From contig CATWBO010000009.1 in the NCBI GenBank assembly GCA_958349055.1, forward strand, positions 1 to 64,000: DNA of 64,000 nt, in the 5' to 3' direction. The position numbers and the translations under genes were made by a program. The notes beneath the pieces were generated by a model. It worked only from the letters and a program-made list of their open reading frames with translations. It ran no database searches and was not told where the DNA came from. Origin of the DNA: an uncultured bacterium (lineage in GTDB: Bacteria; Actinomycetota; Coriobacteriia; Coriobacteriales; Coriobacteriaceae). Below are positions 55,520-64,000 of this stretch, in pieces. Positions within the stretch are counted from its first letter, which is position 1. Each line of letters starts with the position of its first letter.

Positions 55520-56797
55520 ATGTCCACTAAGTATGCAATCGTTGGCGGCAAGCTCATCGACGGTACCGGTGCCGAGCCGGTCGAGAACTCCCTCGTTCTC
55601 GTCGACGACAACGGCAAGATCGAGTACGCCGGCGCCATGCAGGACCTTCCCGAGGGCGTTGAGGTTATCGACGCCGCCGGCAAGACCGTCCTTCCCGGCC
55701 TGATCGACACCCACCTGCACTTCTCGGGCAACTTGACCGACGATGACACCGACTGGGTCATGCAACCGCTCCTCGAGAAGCAGGCCGTCGCCGTCAAGCA
55801 GGCCTACGACTGCCTCACCCACGGCCTCACCACCGTCTGCGAGATCGGCCGCTTTGGCATCCAGATTCGCGACTGCATCGACAAGGGCGTCTTTAAGGGC
55901 CCGCGCGTTCTGGCTACCGGCCTTGGCTTCTGCCGCGTTGCCGGCCACGGCGACTCCCACCACTGCACCCAGGAGCTCAACAAGGAATCGCACCCCTGGG
56001 GCGACCAGGTCGACGGTCCTTGGGATCTGCGCAAGGCTGTCCGTCGTCGCCTGCGTGAGAACCCCGATGCCATCAAGATCTGGGCTACCGGTGGCGGCAT
56101 CTGGCGCTGGGACTCCGGTCGCGACCAACACTACTGCTCCGAGGAGATCCAAGCCGTGGTCGAAGAGGCCAAGATGGTCGGCATTCCCGTGTGGAGCCAC
56201 TGCTACAACAACCACGCCGCTGCCTACGATTCCGTCCGCTTTGGCTGCGAGCAGCTGATTCACGGCTTCGACATCGATGAGCGCACCATGGACCTCATGG
56301 CCGAGCAGGGTACCTTCTTTACCCCGACGATTGCCTTCCTGCCCACCTGGTACTCCACCTATCCGCCCGTCTACGTCCCCGAGCTGCACGACAAGTACGA
56401 GGGCACCCTGGTCGAGAAGGAGCTCCAGCGCAACTACGACTGCCTGCGCGAGGCCAAGAAGCGCGGCGTCGTCATGACGATCGGCTCCGATTCCTTCTCC
56501 TTTGTCACCCCGTACGGCAACTGCTCCATCGAGGAGATGTACGAGTTCGTCGACAAGATCGGCTTCACCCCGGTCGAGACCATCACCTGCGCCACCCTCA
56601 ACGGTGCCAAGATGTGCCACATCGAGGACGAGACCGGTTCCATCGAGGCCGGCAAGTGTGCCGACCTGCTGGTCGTCAACGGTGACGTCGCCGCCGACAT
56701 CCACGTGCTCAACACCGACAACATGGACGTCATCATGAAGGACGGCTGGATTGTCGAGGCCGGCAGCTTCGGCGAGGCAAACAAGTACAGCGCCTAA
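55520..56797 (+). CDS. Amidohydrolase-family metal hydrolase
   Basis: 425 residues. The metal-binding HLH is His65-x-His67 in IDTHLHFSG; a later Lys in AIKIWATGGG, His in VWSHCYNNHAA and HGFD, and Asp in IGSDSF complete the (beta/alpha)8 site. Closest types are imidazolonepropionase/prolidase-like amidohydrolases; substrate unknown. Start after AAGGAGGAACC. It is probably in one functional unit with the permease just upstream. Confidence 0.88.
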   Translation: MSTKYAIVGGKLIDGTGAEPVENSLVLVDDNGKIEYAGAMQDLPEGVEVIDAAGKTVLPGLIDTHLHFSGNLTDDDTDWVMQPLLEKQAVAVKQAYDCLTHGLTTVCEIGRFGIQIRDCIDKGVFKGPRVLATGLGFCRVAGHGDSHHCTQELNKESHPWGDQVDGPWDLRKAVRRRLRENPDAIKIWATGGGIWRWDSGRDQHYCSEEIQAVVEEAKMVGIPVWSHCYNNHAAAYDSVRFGCEQLIHGFDIDERTMDLMAEQGTFFTPTIAFLPTWYSTYPPVYVPELHDKYEGTLVEKELQRNYDCLREAKKRGVVMTIGSDSFSFVTPYGNCSIEEMYEFVDKIGFTPVETITCATLNGAKMCHIEDETGSIEAGKCADLLVVNGDVAADIHVLNTDNMDVIMKDGWIVEAGSFGEANKYSA

Positions 56798-56855
56798 GCT
56801 ACCGTTCATCGATGGCTGGATGTAAAACACAGTATTTGATTGCATAATGCAATGG

Positions 56856-56877
56856 AGAGGGTCGCTTGCGGCCCTCT
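56856..56877 (+). terminator. Hairpin between amidohydrolase and sensor kinase
   Basis: AGAGGG pairs with CCCTCT, with inner GC pairs, followed by TTATT. A possible promoter (TGTAAA, 16 bp, CATAAT) ends just before it, so it is either the amidohydrolase terminator or an attenuator in the leader of the sensor kinase. Confidence 0.5.
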
Positions 56878-56909
56878 TTATTGCTATGGGGTGCGTCAGT
56901 AAGAAGGGG

Positions 56910-58301
56910 ATGACGGTGGATCTCAATAGGCTGATTCTGGGCAAGAGCTACAACTCTACCAAGGTCTTTCGTACCGCTCAGCATGTGGTTCAAGCCATCT
57001 TGCTCGGTATTGTCGTTCCGCTGCTTATCCTGCTGCTCATCTGGGATCTAACCGATAATCCCAATCCAGTTCCGGCCGTTGTCGTCATTGCCGGCTTGGT
57101 CATGCTGTGCTTCTTCTTCTCGTACGTCTTTGTCGTTCCCGACGACCTCACGTCGAGCGCAACCGACCGCACGCTCGCCATCGCTTCAAAAATATTCGCC
57201 TACACGTCGCGTGGCCTTACGCCCGAAGCTGCCCTAGGCGCCTCTAAGATCATCCTGTCCGAAACTATCGCCTCTGCCATCTGCTTTACCGACGGCAAGC
57301 AGGTGCTGGCGAGCTGGGGCGAGGATTCGGCAAAGTGTCCCGCCGGCACCCCGGTGGTGTTGCGGACTACGCTCAACGTGATCAACAGCGGTGAGCAAAG
57401 CGTGTTTTCGCGCGATGCCTCCAATGAGACGGGTGGCTACTTTCCGCGCCTGCGCGCCGGTATTGTCGCACCGCTTACCGTGCGCGGGCATTGCGTGGGC
57501 ACGCTCGAGCTGTATTATCCCCGTCTGAGCAGCATCGATATGCGCCAGACGGCGCTTGCCTCGGGCTTTGCCGACCTCATTTCCACGCAGCTTGCGAGCT
57601 TTGAGCTCGAGCGCCAGGACGAGCTCACGGCCCGCGTGGAGCTGCGCGCCTTGCAATCGCAGGTCGATCCTCATTTTCTGTTTAACACCATCAGCACCAT
57701 CGTGTCGCTCGTTCGAACCGAGCCCGACAAGGCGCGATCGCTGCTGATCGACTTTTCCAACTACTATCGTCAGACGCTTTCTGATTCCGATACGCTCACC
57801 ACGCTCGAGCACGAGGTAGAACAGGGCACTCGCTATATCAATCTTATGCAGGCTCGTTATGGCGACGGCCGTCTGCGCGTTTCGGTCGACATCGACTTTG
57901 AGGTGCGCGACAGCCTGGTGCCGCCGTTTATCTTGCAGCCGCTGCTCGAAAACTGCATCAAGCATGCGCAGCGCGAGACCGAGCCGCTTTCTATTCGTGT
58001 TAGGGCTTTTGAGACCGATGACGGCTTGGAGATCATCGTCGAAGATGACGGCATCGGTATGAGCGAAGAAGTCTGCGCGCATCTGTTTGAGCAACATCGC
58101 CGAGAGGAGCCCGAGAGCATTACCGCCGACGGCTCCATCAAGCGAGGTTGCGGCCTGGCGCTCTTCAACGTGCTTCAGCGCATCCATTTCTTTTACGGAG
58201 AAGATTCCGGCATGCGCGTGGAGTCCCAGGAGGACGTGGGGACGCAGGTTATCGTCGAGTTGAACGGCGAGCCGCATGAGCCGGCGCCGTTGACGGCGTA
58301 G
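56910..58301 (+). CDS. LytS-type sensor histidine kinase
   Basis: About 463 residues. Two transmembrane helices (about 20-75), a GAF-like domain (about 110-225), a His_kinase domain with phospho-His255 in QVDPHFLFNT, and an ATPase domain with LQPLLENCIKHA and EDDGIGMS. The start is uncertain: ATG here, or GTG at 56916, which has a better-spaced AAGGGG. It pairs with the LytTR regulator directly downstream and likely senses a small molecule or the wall state. It is a clear paralogue of the kinase at 62825. Confidence 0.92.
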   Translation: MTVDLNRLILGKSYNSTKVFRTAQHVVQAILLGIVVPLLILLLIWDLTDNPNPVPAVVVIAGLVMLCFFFSYVFVVPDDLTSSATDRTLAIASKIFAYTSRGLTPEAALGASKIILSETIASAICFTDGKQVLASWGEDSAKCPAGTPVVLRTTLNVINSGEQSVFSRDASNETGGYFPRLRAGIVAPLTVRGHCVGTLELYYPRLSSIDMRQTALASGFADLISTQLASFELERQDELTARVELRALQSQVDPHFLFNTISTIVSLVRTEPDKARSLLIDFSNYYRQTLSDSDTLTTLEHEVEQGTRYINLMQARYGDGRLRVSVDIDFEVRDSLVPPFILQPLLENCIKHAQRETEPLSIRVRAFETDDGLEIIVEDDGIGMSEEVCAHLFEQHRREEPESITADGSIKRGCGLALFNVLQRIHFFYGEDSGMRVESQEDVGTQVIVELNGEPHEPAPLTA

Positions 58302-58336
58302 CACGCGAGTGTATTGAGGAGAGAGAGGAAGCGAAC

Positions 58337-59071
58337 ATGTCCGAGGGCTGGAACATCCTGGTGGTTGATGACGAGCCTCCCATCAGGGCTGAGCTACGCT
58401 ATCTATTGGAGAAGGACGCGCGCGTGGGGCATATTGCCGAGGCAGGCAATGTCACCGAGGCCGTGGAGTCGATTCTCTCGAGCAAGCCCGACGTGTTGTT
58501 TTTGGACATCACGATGCCCGGCCGCTCGGGAATTGAGCTTGCCGAGACGCTGCAGAACTTAAAGACGCCACCGGTGGTTGTGTTTGTGACGGCGTTTGCC
58601 GAGTTTGCCGCCGATGCGTATAACCTCGATGCGGTCGACTATATCGTCAAGCCGGTCGAGGACGCACGTCTGTCAAAGGCACTCGACAAGATCGAGGCAG
58701 CCTTGGGTGCCCGCCGTGTTATCCACGCTCCGCGCCAGCCTTTGCGTCTGACGGTGGATCGCGGGGGCAAAAAGGTGTTCATTCCCGCCGCAGACGTCTG
58801 CTACTTTGAGGCGCGCGCCGATTTTTGCAACGCCATCTGCGCCGAGGGAACGTACCTGATCAATGAGTCGATCTCTTCGCTCGAGCGTCGCTTGGGCTCC
58901 GAGGGCTTTATTCGCGTTCATCGCAGCTATCTGGTCAATTTGGAAGACGTGCACAATGTTGAGATTGGCTCCACGGGGTTGATGGAGCTCAGGCTCGACC
59001 GCGTGAGCTCGACGGTGCCGGTGTCCCGTCGTCGTGCCGCCGAGGTCAAGTCGCACCTGGGGCTTGCGTAA
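58337..59071 (+). CDS. LytTR-type response regulator
   Basis: 244 residues. Receiver domain with phospho-Asp57 in FLDITMPG and Lys in IVKPVE, and a C-terminal LytTR DNA-binding domain (about 135-240; CYFEARADFCNAI, FIRVHRSYLVN). Start after GAGGAAGCGAAC, 35 nt past the kinase stop. It probably controls a nearby transport or metabolic operon, such as the permease-amidohydrolase pair. Confidence 0.94.
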   Translation: MSEGWNILVVDDEPPIRAELRYLLEKDARVGHIAEAGNVTEAVESILSSKPDVLFLDITMPGRSGIELAETLQNLKTPPVVVFVTAFAEFAADAYNLDAVDYIVKPVEDARLSKALDKIEAALGARRVIHAPRQPLRLTVDRGGKKVFIPAADVCYFEARADFCNAICAEGTYLINESISSLERRLGSEGFIRVHRSYLVNLEDVHNVEIGSTGLMELRLDRVSSTVPVSRRRAAEVKSHLGLA

Positions 59072-59163
59072 GAGGCTTGCGTGCCGTCGTTTACCATCGC
59101 AGGTTTGGCATGGGCGCGCGGTGGGCATAATGGGTGGCATCGAATGAAATCGAAAGGATCATT

Positions 59164-60108
59164 ATGCCCGCGCTTATCACCCATCATCTGTTTGGCGAGG
59201 AAAGCATCGACCGTCTTCCGCAGGGCGTCATCGCGTCCGATGAAGAGCGCATTGCCTTTATCTTGGGCAACCAAGGCCCCGACCCGTTTTTCTTTCACAT
59301 TCTGACACCGCGTGTTTCCGACTGTACGCTGCTGGCGCAGGTCATGCATCGCTCGCGCATGTCTCGCCAGTTCGCGTGCCTGCGCGACGGCGTGTCGCAT
59401 CTGCTGCCGCGCGACGCCAGCTTGGGTCGCGCCTTTGCGCTGGGCCTGCTGTCTCATTACGTGCTCGACCGCAACGCCCATCCCTTTGTCTATGAGCAGC
59501 AGTTTGGCATCGTGGAGTCCGATCCCGAGCTTGAGGATTCGAGCAGTCAGGTCCATGCCGTGATCGAGAGCGACCTGGATGTACTGATGCTGCAGCTTAA
59601 ACGCGATGGCGCTACGGTCGACGATTACCCGCCGGCGGGTGAGATCGTCACCACCGATCGCATCAGTCGCGTGGCCGGCGTGCTGATGAGCTATGTTGCC
59701 GGACGCGTGTACGGCATTGACATTCCGGCGGGGGAGTACGGTGCTGCCGTTGCCAATATGCAGCGACTTTACCGTGCGATTGAGCCGGCCGGCTCCGTAA
59801 AGACGCGCGCGATCTCGCTGGTTGAGGGCTTGGTGCACGACTACTCGCTGCTCGACGGCCTTGCCCATCGCGTGACGACGGAGCTGCCCGAGCGCACCGG
59901 TAACCTGGGCCATCTGACATGGAAGAATCCCTTTACCGATGAGGTCTCGAACGAGAGTTTCCCCGAGGTCTTTGATCGCGCGCTGGTCGATTACGAGTGC
60001 ACGGTCGCGCGTTTTATCGAGACCGGTGATATGGAGGCCGTGACCAGTCACGTCAACTACAGCGGCCGCGTGCTCGATGCCGATGAGGAGTTCGACCGCG
60101 AGGAATAG
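59164..60108 (+). CDS. Zinc-dependent phospholipase C-like protein
   Basis: 314 residues of the Zn_dep_PLPC family. His-rich opening ITHHLFGEE, GNQGPDPFFFH, then SHYVLDRNAHPF with further His/Asp ligands, consistent with a trinuclear zinc site. No signal peptide is visible, so activity on a lipid is inferred from the family only. Start after CGAAAGGATC. Confidence 0.8.
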   Translation: MPALITHHLFGEESIDRLPQGVIASDEERIAFILGNQGPDPFFFHILTPRVSDCTLLAQVMHRSRMSRQFACLRDGVSHLLPRDASLGRAFALGLLSHYVLDRNAHPFVYEQQFGIVESDPELEDSSSQVHAVIESDLDVLMLQLKRDGATVDDYPPAGEIVTTDRISRVAGVLMSYVAGRVYGIDIPAGEYGAAVANMQRLYRAIEPAGSVKTRAISLVEGLVHDYSLLDGLAHRVTTELPERTGNLGHLTWKNPFTDEVSNESFPEVFDRALVDYECTVARFIETGDMEAVTSHVNYSGRVLDADEEFDREE

Positions 60109-60209
60109 GGCCCGCGCGTGCCCCTTTGCCGAATCCTTACCAGCGGTTCTGGACAATTGGGGTACGATGAACTAACTGCATATCGGGCGAATACGAAGGG
60201 GCCCTGTTC

Positions 60210-61469
60210 ATGAAATACACCAAGCTCGAGCGTAACTGGGTCATGTACGATGTGGGAAACTCGGCCCTCGTGCTGCTCAATACCTCGGTGGTGCCCATCT
60301 ACTTTAACGCCATCAATACCGGAGCTTCCTCGGCAGACCTGGTAGTCGCCTGGGGTAACGCGCAGACGATTGCCTCGCTGGTCATTGCCATGCTCATGCC
60401 CATTCTGGGCGCGCTTGCCGATTACGCCGGCAACAAGATCAAGTTCTTCTTGGGTTTCTTCCTCACGGGCCTGGTTCTTTGCCTGGCGCAGGCTATCCCA
60501 ATGTCCGCCATGGCATTTTTGACCGTGTACGTGCTGTGCACCATCGGCCTCAATTCGTCCATGACGTTCTACGACGCCATGCTGCCCGACATCACCACGG
60601 ACGATCGCATGGACGCCGTGTCCAGCTCGGGCTATGCCTGGGGCTACATCGGTTCCACCGTGCCGTTCATCGTCTGCCTGGCGCTCATCATGGGTGGCTC
60701 CGCTCTTGGTGTCCCCACCATGCTGGCAACGCGTCTGTCGTTTGTCATCACTGGTGCCTGGTGGCTCATCTTTACCCTGCCGCTCATTCGCACCTATAAG
60801 CAAAAGTACGGTCGCGAGCGTGGTCCCGAGGACACCATCGGCCACATCGTGGGCGGCGTGTTCTCCGAGGTCGGACACACCATGCGCGAGATCGCTCGCA
60901 ACAAGACCGTGCTGGTCTACATGATCGCGTTCTTCTTCTACATCGACGGCGTGCACACGGTCATTTCCATGGCAACCAGCTATGGATCGGCTTTGGGCAT
61001 CGACTCGACCCAACTGGTGCTGGCTCTGCTCGTTACGCAGTTTGTGGCCTTCCCGTCCGCCATTATCTACGGCAAGCTTGCCGGTCGCGTGGGCACGCTC
61101 AATATGATCCTGGTGGCCGTCGCCGCCTATATGGGCATCGTGCTCTTTGCCGCGTTCTTCCTCAAGACCGCCTTTGAGTTTTGGGTGCTTGCCATTTTGG
61201 TCGGCCTGTTCCAAGGCGGTGTGCAGGCGCTGAGCCGCAGCTACTTCGGCCGCATTATTCCCAAGGAAAAGTCCAACGAGTACTACGGTTTCTTTGATAT
61301 CTTTGGCCGCTATGCAAGTGTTATGGGCACCTTCTTGGTGTCGGTCGTCACCTCGCTGACCGGCAACCCCTCGCTGGGCGTCCTGTCTATCGGCGTGCTG
61401 CTGGTGGTGGGCTTTGTGCTGCTGGTCCGTCTGTCCCGCATGTCTCAGACGGCAGAGCAGGCCGCATAG
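60210..61469 (+). CDS. MFS transporter, Atg22-like
   Basis: 419 residues with about 12 transmembrane helices. The opening NWVMYDVGNSALVLLNTSVV matches bacterial Atg22-like MFS proteins (UMF1-type). Substrate unknown; fungal Atg22 exports amino acids from vacuoles. Start after GAAGGGGCC. TACGAT at about 60164 may be its -10. Confidence 0.85.
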   Translation: MKYTKLERNWVMYDVGNSALVLLNTSVVPIYFNAINTGASSADLVVAWGNAQTIASLVIAMLMPILGALADYAGNKIKFFLGFFLTGLVLCLAQAIPMSAMAFLTVYVLCTIGLNSSMTFYDAMLPDITTDDRMDAVSSSGYAWGYIGSTVPFIVCLALIMGGSALGVPTMLATRLSFVITGAWWLIFTLPLIRTYKQKYGRERGPEDTIGHIVGGVFSEVGHTMREIARNKTVLVYMIAFFFYIDGVHTVISMATSYGSALGIDSTQLVLALLVTQFVAFPSAIIYGKLAGRVGTLNMILVAVAAYMGIVLFAAFFLKTAFEFWVLAILVGLFQGGVQALSRSYFGRIIPKEKSNEYYGFFDIFGRYASVMGTFLVSVVTSLTGNPSLGVLSIGVLLVVGFVLLVRLSRMSQTAEQAA

Positions 61470-61584
61470 GAACTGGTCGGTAATTGCGTCTGCCGCGATA
61501 CTCTTTTGGGGTTATCCGCAATAAACATTCTGACTTCCGAACAATGATTAGCCCAAGTGGGTATGATGGAGTCAGCTAGGTCGC

Positions 61585-61619
61585 GGGGCGTCGCCTGTGT
61601 TTGGCGGCGCCCCGTTTTT
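61585..61619 (+). terminator. Hairpin terminator before the glycosyltransferase gene
   Basis: GGGGCGTCGCC pairs with GGCGGCGCCCC (one mismatch) and is followed by GTTTTT. TATGAT at 61563-61568 lies just upstream, so it may be the MFS gene terminator or an attenuator after a promoter. Confidence 0.7.
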
Positions 61620-61640
61620 GTGTTGCAGGGAGGGTAAGGC

Positions 61641-62828
61641 ATGAACGCCACGGTCGTGATTCCAACGTATTGGGCGGGCGATGACGCTCGCGCAAACGCC
61701 CCGGGCACCTACGATCATTCGACGCGACTCAACGCCGCCAATCCCGAACTCGACCGCTGTCTGGCCTCGCTTGAGCAGGTGCGCGACATCCCGCGCATCA
61801 TCCTTTTGGTGGTCTGTCCCGTTTCTGCCACGGCCGATGTGTCGCTGCGCGTGCACGATATCGTCAACGCGCATCCTACGCTCAAGGTCACTGTTGTCAC
61901 CAATACTCAGGCATCGCGTATCGCCGATCGTGTGGCGCAGATCGCGCCCAAGGGCTCGGGTGAGTGCGTGAGCCTGCGCGGTTACGGCGCCATTCGCAAC
62001 ATGGGCCTTGCCTGCGCCGCCGTGCTGGGACACGATGCGGTTGTCTTTTTGGATGACGACGAGACCGTCATCGATGCCGACTTTATGAAGCGTGCGACCT
62101 ATGCTCTGGGGCAGCAGACGCGCCAGGGCCTGCCGATCTTGGTCAAGAGCGGCTATTTCTACGATCGCGACGGCTCGCCGCTGGCTCCCACGGACAAGGC
62201 GGGCATCTGCCATCGTTGGTGGACCAAGCGCATCGAGTTCAACCGTTGGATGAAAAAGGCGCTCTCGGGCACCCGCATCTCGCGCTCCAACTACGTGTGC
62301 GGTGGCCTGATGGCCCTGCACGCCCGCGCCTTTACGCGTGTGGCCTTTGACCCGTTTATCACCCGCGGCGAGGACTTGGATTACCTCTTTAACATGCGCA
62401 TGTTTGGCTACGACGTGTGGTTCGATAACGAGTGGACCGTGCGCCATCTGCCTCCGGAGTCCGAAAAGCGCTCACCGCGCTTTATGCAGGATGTATACCG
62501 TTGGTACTACGAACGGGCCAAGTTGACATTCGCCGCGCATCAAAAGGAGCTCATTCCCGTTACGGCGGCATCGCTCATGCCCTACCCGGGCCCGTGGATT
62601 TCGCGCGAGCTCGACGACCGCGTGCGCAAGACCGCTATGGTCCGCAGCGTGTTTACCCGCGAGCATGAGGGCTACCTGCGCATTTGGCGCCATGGTATCG
62701 GCGAGGCAAAGGCCTATGCGCGCCAAAACGCTGCAAGCTACCTGCGTTTCCAGAGCTTTTGGCCCAAGATCATGGACGGGCTTTGGCGTGACGCACAACT
62801 GATCAGTATCCTGGAGGGGGCCGAATGA
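61641..62828 (+). CDS. GT2-like glycosyltransferase
   Basis: 395 residues, GT-A-like fold: ATVVIPTYW opening, and AVVFLDDDETV as the DxD-type metal site at about 135. The CGGLMALHARAF and RGEDLDYLFNMRMF segments are typical of the acceptor half. The long C-terminus is helical. It may modify a wall or envelope glycan, but the sugar is unknown. Start after CAGGGAGGG. ATGA overlap with the next kinase gene is unusual and suggests the two act together. Confidence 0.75.
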   Translation: MNATVVIPTYWAGDDARANAPGTYDHSTRLNAANPELDRCLASLEQVRDIPRIILLVVCPVSATADVSLRVHDIVNAHPTLKVTVVTNTQASRIADRVAQIAPKGSGECVSLRGYGAIRNMGLACAAVLGHDAVVFLDDDETVIDADFMKRATYALGQQTRQGLPILVKSGYFYDRDGSPLAPTDKAGICHRWWTKRIEFNRWMKKALSGTRISRSNYVCGGLMALHARAFTRVAFDPFITRGEDLDYLFNMRMFGYDVWFDNEWTVRHLPPESEKRSPRFMQDVYRWYYERAKLTFAAHQKELIPVTAASLMPYPGPWISRELDDRVRKTAMVRSVFTREHEGYLRIWRHGIGEAKAYARQNAASYLRFQSFWPKIMDGLWRDAQLISILEGAE

Positions 62829-64000
62829 TCGACCGCCGCGCCCAGCGCGATAGTTCAATATCAATCTTTCGCATCATTGCCGTTGCCTGCGCCATTTGCG
62901 TGCTGGTGTACTTTATTTTTGCCTTGGTGACCGGTATCGAGCCGATCGCCACGGTGATTGCCTGCGCACTGCTGTGCATCTTTCTGTGCATCTTTATCTT
63001 TTTGACGCTCAATCCCGATTCGGTGCGCTCCCAGTACACCGAGGAGACGCTCTCGGTGGCCTCGGCCATGCTCGAGGACATTAAGGGCGGTCTGACGCAG
63101 GAGTCGGCGCGTTTGGTGTGCCGGCGCATTTTGCCCGAGACGCGTGCCATGACGGTTGCCATCACCGACGAGGGCAACGTGCTGGCTTGCGCGGGCGAGC
63201 TTGAGAAAAAACTACTGCCAGATTCTCCCATCCACACGCTTGCCACGCGCTACGTTATCGAACATGGCATCGTGCAGTCGTTCAACCGTATGGTGGATGT
63301 CGTGGGCTCGGACGGCTCACACAACCAAGTCCCCGCCGGCATTATCGCCCCCATCAAGGTGGGCGATCGTACCGTCGGCACGCTCAAGTTCTACTATAAG
63401 ACCCCGCGCGCCGTCGACCGTACCCAGTACGCGCTTGCCTCGGGCTTTGCCGAGATCTTGTCCACGCAGCTCGCTATCCACGAGCTCGAGGTGCAAAAGG
63501 AACTCACAGCGCGCGCCGAGGTGCGTGCGCTGCAAGCGCAGATTAACCCGCACTTCCTGTTCAACACGCTGAACACCATTGCATCGTTTACGCGCACCGA
63601 CCCGCTGCGGGCCCGCGAACTGCTTCGTGAGTTCTCATCGTTCTATCGTGCCACGCTCGACAACTCGGGATCGCTTATTCCGGTCTCGCGCGAGGTCGCA
63701 CAGACCAAGCGCTACCTTACCTTTGAGAAGGCCCGCTTTGGCGAGGACCGCGTGCTTGCGACGTTCGATGTGTCCGAGGACGTGGAAGATACGCTGGTGC
63801 CGGCGTTCGTGATCCAGCCGATTGTCGAGAACGCCGTACGTCATGGTATGGGCGATGACGACGCCCTGAGGATCGACGTGACCGTTCACCAAGACGGCGA
63901 GGATGCAATCTTGATTGCCGTGGCCGATAATGGCGTGGGCATGGATGAGGGTACCGCCGCCAGACTGTTTGACGAGCGTTCTGCCCGTCCCGACGCCAGC
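62825..64000 (+). CDS. LytS-type sensor histidine kinase, cut by window end
   Basis: 392 residues are visible without a stop. Two transmembrane helices (about 14-62), a GAF-like domain (about 75-195), phospho-His243 in QINPHFLFNT, and the ATPase start IQPIVENAVRHG and ADNGVGMDEG. It overlaps the glycosyltransferase stop by 4 nt. It is a paralogue of the sensor at 56910, with the same domain order but a different GAF sequence. Its response regulator is expected to the right of the window. Confidence 0.92.
   Translation, partial: MIDRRAQRDSSISIFRIIAVACAICVLVYFIFALVTGIEPIATVIACALLCIFLCIFIFLTLNPDSVRSQYTEETLSVASAMLEDIKGGLTQESARLVCRRILPETRAMTVAITDEGNVLACAGELEKKLLPDSPIHTLATRYVIEHGIVQSFNRMVDVVGSDGSHNQVPAGIIAPIKVGDRTVGTLKFYYKTPRAVDRTQYALASGFAEILSTQLAIHELEVQKELTARAEVRALQAQINPHFLFNTLNTIASFTRTDPLRARELLREFSSFYRATLDNSGSLIPVSREVAQTKRYLTFEKARFGEDRVLATFDVSEDVEDTLVPAFVIQPIVENAVRHGMGDDDALRIDVTVHQDGEDAILIAVADNGVGMDEGTAARLFDERSARPDAS

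Overview
The window looks like a chromosomal segment of a human-gut Coriobacteriia species, most likely Collinsella. This is inference from gene content: GC-rich coding with C/G-ending codons, an actinobacterial FHA/PP2C/RodA/PBP/PASTA-kinase cluster, a one-chain pyruvate:ferredoxin oxidoreductase, two PTS systems, carbamate kinase, and no respiratory or biosynthetic operons. I saw no rRNA, phage, transposase or CRISPR array. There is one tRNA (Arg, anticodon CCT).

Layout. 1-1800: an accessory patch with five palindromic 55-bp units around one membrane protein gene. 1.8-8 kb: clpB, a small conserved protein, an AAA/DUF4143 ATPase and an acidic single-pass membrane protein. 8-13.5 kb: a TetR regulator with a multipass membrane protein, divergent from a 925-residue Fe-S/FAD oxidoreductase and hypA; two matching palindromes lie in the divergent promoter. 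13.9-17.2 kb: a mannose-family PTS operon (IIAB, IIC, IID) and manO, then tRNA-Arg with a duplicated 3' end. 17.7-27.9 kb (minus strand): a six-gene growth and division signalling operon, kinase - fhaA - fhaB - PP2C phosphatase - RodA/FtsW-transpeptidase fusion - PASTA kinase. 28-33.7 kb: dnaX, ybaB and recR, with dnaX separated from the other two by an accessory insertion. 33.9-37.6 kb: a second, compact kinase-FHA module with a membrane-anchored Ser/Gly-rich protein. 38-41.6 kb: PFOR. 42-43.4 kb: a second DUF4143 ATPase, bounded by 39-bp direct repeats and preceded by three direct repeats. 43.5-46 kb: a DUF3830 protein with an unknown partner, divergent from carbamate kinase. 46.6-52.1 kb: a lactose/cellobiose-family PTS operon (PRD regulator, IIA, IIB, IIC, GH1 phospho-beta-glucosidase). 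52.6-64 kb: a C39-like peptidase, an APC permease with an amidohydrolase, a LytS/LytTR two-component system, a zinc phospholipase C-like protein, an Atg22-like MFS transporter, a glycosyltransferase-like protein and a second LytS-like kinase cut by the window end.

The physiology fits a fermentative anaerobe. Sugars enter through the two PTS systems, pyruvate is oxidised by PFOR, and carbamate kinase can yield ATP. Growth is probably coupled to wall synthesis by the Ser/Thr kinase cluster.

The least explained signal is non-coding. Many intergenic gaps hold long, near-perfect inverted repeats, and several share a GGGGAC-type opening. Two are larger, related structured elements (46175-46443 and about 52241-52556), each with four copies of a CGGAAARYGCATCCC-like motif. 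These repeats and the orphan kinase-FHA module are the best candidates for something undescribed.
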